A stretch of DNA of 64,000 bases. Origin: G963668655 sp963668655 (GTDB lineage: Bacteria > Myxococcota_A > SURF-8). Each line of letters begins with the position of its first letter. Positions within the stretch are counted from its first letter, which is position 1. The notes beneath the pieces were generated by a model. It was not told the origin of the DNA and searched no databases. It saw only the letters and a list, made by a program, of their open reading frames with translations. Below, piece after piece: positions 60,197 to 64,000 of this stretch. Where the stretch lies: assembly GCA_963668655.2 (NCBI GenBank), contig CAXXPQ010000002.1, forward strand, positions 868,001 to 932,000. The letters run 5' to 3'. The translations under genes and the position numbers were made by a program.

Positions 60197-60414
60197 GAGA
60201 GGCTCCTTTCCCTAGCGTATCGGATCATAGATCCCCGCCCGACGGACTGTCAAGCCGCCCGGTCGATATTCGCGCCTTCGGGATGAAAGGACGGACTCTT
60301 TCCCTTTTCCCGCAAGACGTTTCTCCCGGGCAAAGGAATGTGATACAATGCGGCGATTTCGTTTCGAGGTCCGGTCCGACCTTCGGCACAGGTTCGCATC
60401 GCATGGGGAGACGC

Positions 60415-61047
60415 ATGGCGCGCATCGCAGCTACCATTTGCCTGTTCCTATTCGCCTCGTGGCTTTTGATGGCCTGCCAGACGGAGAAATCCCAAAGGCT
60501 CCAGCCCCGGCGCATGCCCACGGGCGATGAACTCATCCGGGAACTGGGCATCGAGGAAGGTCCGGACCGCGAACCCGTACGCTCCGCCGAACCCCTTCCG
60601 GACGTCTACCTTCCCAAGAAACTTCTGGCCAGAAACCTGGAGGACGGTTCGGACCTTTCCGGCTATAAAGGCCGCTGGCTGCTTCTGAATTTCTTCACCA
60701 CCTATTCGGTTCCCAGCCAGCACCTGCTTCCGAAGCTCCAGGAAATCGCGGAAGATTATAAAAAAACGAACCTGGCGGTGGCCGGGATCAGCCTGGACCT
60801 GAAGGGCGCGGAATCCATGGTGGGGCTCTTCGCCGAGACCCTGGGCGTGACCTTCGACATCTACCTGGCCTCCTTCGAAACCCAGGAGGGGCAGACGCCC
60901 TACGGCTACATCCAGGAGATTCCCCTGACCTTGCTTGTGGATCCGGCCGGACGTATGGTAAAGGGATACGTGGGCCCCGTGGACCCGGATGAACTTAGAA
61001 AAGATCTGGACCGCCATCTGGGCGGCCCGTTTGGAGGATCCCGATGA
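60415..61047 (+). CDS. Thioredoxin-fold lipoprotein lacking CXXC
   Basis: A 210-residue lipoprotein, lipobox LLMAC. The redoxin/TlpA fold is visible: KGRWLLLNFFTTYSVPSQ, then VAGISLDLKG and the cis-Pro region IPLTLLVDPAGR. The active-site CXXC is replaced by SVPS, so it cannot act as a dithiol oxidoreductase. The ATG at 60415 has GGGAG upstream; the frame opens earlier, at 60283. The stop overlaps exbB by ATGA, so it may be part of the ExbB/ExbD machine. Confidence 0.75.
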   Translation: MARIAATICLFLFASWLLMACQTEKSQRLQPRRMPTGDELIRELGIEEGPDREPVRSAEPLPDVYLPKKLLARNLEDGSDLSGYKGRWLLLNFFTTYSVPSQHLLPKLQEIAEDYKKTNLAVAGISLDLKGAESMVGLFAETLGVTFDIYLASFETQEGQTPYGYIQEIPLTLLVDPAGRMVKGYVGPVDPDELRKDLDRHLGGPFGGSR

Positions 61048-61655
61048 TCGAACTGCTTTCGAAGGGCGGCCCGGTGATGATTCCCATCGCCGTGGCCGGC
61101 GTTCTGGCCCTGGCCATCTTTCTGGAACGCGTGGTGAGTCTGCGGGGCGAGCGCGTGGCCCCGGAACGGCTGGTGAAGGCCGTGAAGGAACTGGCGAAAG
61201 ACGGCAAGTATTCGGAAGCGGGGGTGCTCTGCGAGCAGGATCGCTCGGCGGTTTCGGTGGTGCTTCTGGCCGGAGTGCGCCACGCGGGCAAAAGCCGGGA
61301 GCGGCTGAAGGAACTGATGGAGGAAAGCGGAAAGTCCGTGGCGGCGGAACTGGAGCGTTACGTCAACGCCCTGGGGACCATCGCCGCCATCTGCCCCCTG
61401 ATGGGCCTTCTGGGCACGGTGCTCGGCATGATTACGGTCTTCCAGAAGATCACCTCCCAGGGCGTGGGCGATCCGCGCATCCTGGCTTCCGGCATCTGGG
61501 AAGCCCTTTTGACCACCGCCGCCGGTCTGACCATCGCCATTCCGGCCTACATCGGCTACCGCTATCTTCTGGGCCGCGTGGACCGGCTGGTGCTGGGGAT
61601 GGAGGAAAGCGCCCTGGAACTGGCGGACCTGGCCGCGAAGGAGAAAGCGGCATGA
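61044..61655 (+). CDS. ExbB/TolQ/MotA-family proton channel
   Basis: A 203-residue inner-membrane protein with three helices (about 10-28, 110-135, 155-178). The conserved TolQ/ExbB stretch is PLMGLLGTVLGMI, then LTTAAGLTIAIPAY. It forms the proton channel with the ExbD-like protein. ATGA overlaps at both ends show tight coupling. Confidence 0.9.
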   Translation: MIELLSKGGPVMIPIAVAGVLALAIFLERVVSLRGERVAPERLVKAVKELAKDGKYSEAGVLCEQDRSAVSVVLLAGVRHAGKSRERLKELMEESGKSVAAELERYVNALGTIAAICPLMGLLGTVLGMITVFQKITSQGVGDPRILASGIWEALLTTAAGLTIAIPAYIGYRYLLGRVDRLVLGMEESALELADLAAKEKAA

Positions 61656-62062
61656 ACTTCCGTTCCCGCCCCGCCGGGCGGCGCATCGACGTGATCGTGG
61701 ACGTCACGCCGCTGATCGACGTGGTGTTTCTCCTGCTGATCTTCTTCATGCTCACCACCACCTTCGTCAGCAGCCCGGGCATCGACGTGGACCTGCCCAA
61801 GGCGGCCCACTCGGACAGCCGCATCGAGGCCAGCGACATCATCGTGGCGGTCAACGGCGAAGGCGAGCTGATCTACCAGCAGAAGGCCGTCAGCCTGGAT
61901 GAACTGGCCGCCCTGCTGGAAGAACGCGCCCGGGCCTCCAAGGCGGCCACCGTGATCGTCCAGGCGGACGAGAACGTCCATCACGGCCTGGTGGTGCAGG
62001 TCATGGACGCGGCCAAGGCGGCCGGTTTCGGGAAGCTGGCCATCGCCACCCAGGAGAAATGA
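61652..62062 (+). CDS. ExbD/TolR-family protein
   Basis: A 136-residue protein. A single N-terminal helix has the proton-carrying Asp in VTPLIDVVFLLLIFFML; a periplasmic domain follows, with VDLPKA. It partners the ExbB-like protein. No TonB-like gene is visible, so the driven partner may be the lipoprotein upstream or be elsewhere. Confidence 0.9.
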   Translation: MNFRSRPAGRRIDVIVDVTPLIDVVFLLLIFFMLTTTFVSSPGIDVDLPKAAHSDSRIEASDIIVAVNGEGELIYQQKAVSLDELAALLEERARASKAATVIVQADENVHHGLVVQVMDAAKAAGFGKLAIATQEK

Positions 62063-62087
62063 AGGACGAAACGAAGGGAGAACCGCC

Positions 62088-62903
62088 ATGATTCGCGAAG
62101 CCGTTTTCGCCCGGCAGGGCTGGTATCCCCTGGACGAGGCGGAAGCCAGAAAAGCGTTGAAATCGTTCCTGAAATCGGACAATCCGCCCCGGCCCGCCGT
62201 GGCGGCCATCGCCCCCCACGCCGGGTGGGTCTTTTCCGGACCCGCGGCCGGAAGACTGTATGCCGAGTTGGAGATTCCCGAGCGCGTGGTGCTCCTCTGC
62301 CCCACCCACCGCAGCCCCGGTCCCCTGGCGGCGCTCTACGACCGGGGGGCATGGGAAACGCCGCTCGGCCCCATGGAGGTGGACGAGCCGTTCGCGGAGA
62401 AACTGGCCGAAAATTCGCCGCTCGTCACGCGGGATCCTTCCGCCCATAGGGACGAGCATTCCATCGAGATCCAGCTTCCCTTTTTAAAGGCCCGCAATCC
62501 GAACGCGAAGATCGTCCCCATCCGCCTCATGCACCCCGGCCCGGCGGAAATCGCCCGGCTGGCGGAGGATCTGGCCGCGACCATTCGCGAAGCCCACGGG
62601 GAGACGCTGATCGTCGCCAGCAGCGACATGAGCCATGAGGACGACCTTCACCGCTTGCAGGAAAACGACCGCCTGGCGCGGGAAAAGATAAAGGATTTCG
62701 ACGCCTTCGGGCTGATGGAGACGGTGGCGGCGCACGGCATCACCATGTGCGGCTATCTGCCCGCCGCCCTGGCCATGCAGGCGGCGAAACACCTGGGAGC
62801 CGTGAAGGCCGCGGAAGTGGCCTATACCAACAGCGCGGAAGTCAGCGGCCGCAGCGATTACGTGGTGGGCTATCTGGCGGCGCGCTTCGATCGCGAAGAT
62901 TAG
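62088..62903 (+). CDS. amrB: AmmeMemoRadiSam system protein B (Memo family)
   Basis: A 271-residue Memo homologue, related to LigB-type dioxygenases. Motifs include APHAGWVFSGPAAG, CPTHRSPG, EHSIEIQLPFL, SSDMSHED and CGYLPAALA. Usually encoded with AMMECR1 and a radical SAM protein; neither is adjacent here. GGGAG precedes the ATG. It closes the ExbB/ExbD operon. Confidence 0.88.
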   Translation: MIREAVFARQGWYPLDEAEARKALKSFLKSDNPPRPAVAAIAPHAGWVFSGPAAGRLYAELEIPERVVLLCPTHRSPGPLAALYDRGAWETPLGPMEVDEPFAEKLAENSPLVTRDPSAHRDEHSIEIQLPFLKARNPNAKIVPIRLMHPGPAEIARLAEDLAATIREAHGETLIVASSDMSHEDDLHRLQENDRLAREKIKDFDAFGLMETVAAHGITMCGYLPAALAMQAAKHLGAVKAAEVAYTNSAEVSGRSDYVVGYLAARFDRED

Positions 62904-62966
62904 TGAGAAAGCGAAATCGCCTTCGGCAGGCCGTTTTCGAGGACAACCACGGGAAACGAAAAACGA

Positions 62967-64000
62967 ATGAAACAGAATCCCAAACGTGAAAACACCGCCC
63001 GGTCGATCCGGGAAGGATTGCTGCGCCTTGCCCCGCTGTTCTTTGCCCTGGTCGCGGCGGGATTGCTTCTGGCCGGGTTGGCGGAGCACGAAAACCGGAC
63101 ACTCTCCGCCATCTGGATCGGAATCTTCAGTGTTTTCGCCGTTCTGCGCACGATCCAGCTTTTCCTGAAACGCAGGAAAAACGAAAAGGAAGACCGCAAT
63201 TTCATCCGTGCGGTGGAACCCGGCGTCCTGCTGTTCACCGCCATCTTCTGCTGGGTGGGCTTTTCCGGCGGCATGGATTCGGCCCTGTTTCCGCTGCTTT
63301 ACGTCGCCGTGACCGCCATTGCGCTCTTCAGCCGGCGCGAACCCACGGCGGCCTTTCTGGCCTACGCCGTGCTGCTCACCCTGGCCTATCCCCTGGCCCG
63401 GGGAACTTTCGACGCCCATCCGGCCGACGCCCTGGGGCGAGGGGGACTGATGCTGTTTTTCGGGGCGCTGCGCTGGCTGGCCCTGCGAATCGGATATCTC
63501 TCCGAAAACACTCCGGAATCCTCCGATCCCCAGACGATCCTGGGCGACCTGGAGCGCCAGGCCCGCCAGTTCCGCAAAATGGAACCCGGCATGCCGGAAA
63601 AGGCCGGAACCCGGGCGCGGCGCATGCTGGAAGCCTCGTCCGTCTTCGAGATCCGGCGGGCCATGCAGGAATTGCTGAGCCTCCTGTCCACCTACACGGA
63701 AGCACACAGCGCCGTGGTGCTGTGGTACGACCGCGGCAAGAAGACTCTGCGGGTCACCGAGGCGCTGACCAATTCGAGCAACGTCGTGGAGCGCGAATTT
63801 CCCTCGGAATCCGGCCCCCTGCACGCGGTGGTCACCTCCGCCTCGTCCATCCGCGTCAACTGCTCGCGCTGGCAGGACAATCCCTTCGGTTACTACCGCG
63901 TACGCGAGCCCCTTTTCGCGCTCTGCGCCACGCCCATTCTGCACCACAAGCGCGTCCACGGCGTGCTGGTGCTCGACCGCACCGAGGAACGCGAGTTCAC
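62967..64000 (+). CDS. Membrane protein with GAF-like domain (3' end outside window)
   Basis: The frame is open from ATG 62967 to the window end (344 codons). Several hydrophobic helices lie in the first 165 residues (APLFFALVAAGLLLAG, WIGIFSVFAVL and more). A short coiled region and a GAF-like domain follow from about 225 (HSAVVLWYDRGKKTLRV, HGVLVLDR). The output domain is missing; a diguanylate cyclase, kinase or HD-GYP are all possible. The layout of helices then GAF resembles the kinase beside hydF. Confidence 0.65.
   Translation, partial: MKQNPKRENTARSIREGLLRLAPLFFALVAAGLLLAGLAEHENRTLSAIWIGIFSVFAVLRTIQLFLKRRKNEKEDRNFIRAVEPGVLLFTAIFCWVGFSGGMDSALFPLLYVAVTAIALFSRREPTAAFLAYAVLLTLAYPLARGTFDAHPADALGRGGLMLFFGALRWLALRIGYLSENTPESSDPQTILGDLERQARQFRKMEPGMPEKAGTRARRMLEASSVFEIRRAMQELLSLLSTYTEAHSAVVLWYDRGKKTLRVTEALTNSSNVVEREFPSESGPLHAVVTSASSIRVNCSRWQDNPFGYYRVREPLFALCATPILHHKRVHGVLVLDRTEEREF

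Overview
This window reads as chromosome of an anaerobic, GC-rich, diderm bacterium of deltaproteobacterial or Myxococcota-like character, or a related uncultured lineage. The basis is several lipoproteins with long Asp/Glu/Gly-rich linkers after the lipobox, sigma-54 signalling, an [FeFe] hydrogenase with its full maturation set, hybrid cluster protein, ExbB/ExbD and PilZ proteins. No rRNA or marker gene fixes the phylum.

Left part (1-18780): the C-terminal part of a membrane protein, possibly a glycosyltransferase; a lipoprotein hydrolase and a methyltransferase; hcp with an FNR/HcpR-type dyad; a CPBP protease; a thioesterase; a complete IS630 element with TA target duplication; a three-gene glycerolipid operon (PlsB-like acyltransferase, divergent GpsA, APP1-like phosphatase); a radical SAM/HhH protein; a membrane protein; and a 1339-residue lipoprotein with formylglycine-generating-enzyme-like domains at both ends of a propeller-like core.

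Island (about 18781-40890): an IS3 remnant, an IS630 element whose transposase needs a -1 frameshift, and an IS5 remnant precede a compact hydrogenase region, which ends in a truncated integrase abutting the 3' end of tRNA-Pro(CGG). The hydrogenase region has four transcription units. They are a Cache-HAMP kinase with an NtrC-type activator (minus); a receiver protein, a receiver-formate/nitrite-channel fusion, a hydrogenase-like histidine kinase, a receiver-kinase and HydE (plus); a CheY-like protein, a HydC-HydB fusion, HydA and HydG (minus); and HydF with a GAF kinase (plus). The last three each carry a well-spaced -24/-12 promoter. The simplest reading is that the NtrC-type activator turns on the whole set, with an H-cluster-based sensor, probably of H2, feeding a phosphorelay that also reaches an anion channel.

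Right part (41235-64000): an outer-membrane-like protein, rsgA, a YaiI-family protein, a lipoprotein GDPD, an MBL-fold hydrolase, a PilZ/VWA-like pair, a solitary type I-E-like CRISPR repeat, a large multi-PAS kinase, pruA, maf, a VanX-type dipeptidase, a Cys-rich Kazal-containing lipoprotein, a TIM-barrel protein, an operon of a thioredoxin-fold lipoprotein with ExbB, ExbD and Memo, and a GAF protein cut by the window end. A structured repeat of about 250 bp occurs at 4891-5142 and 56400-56653.
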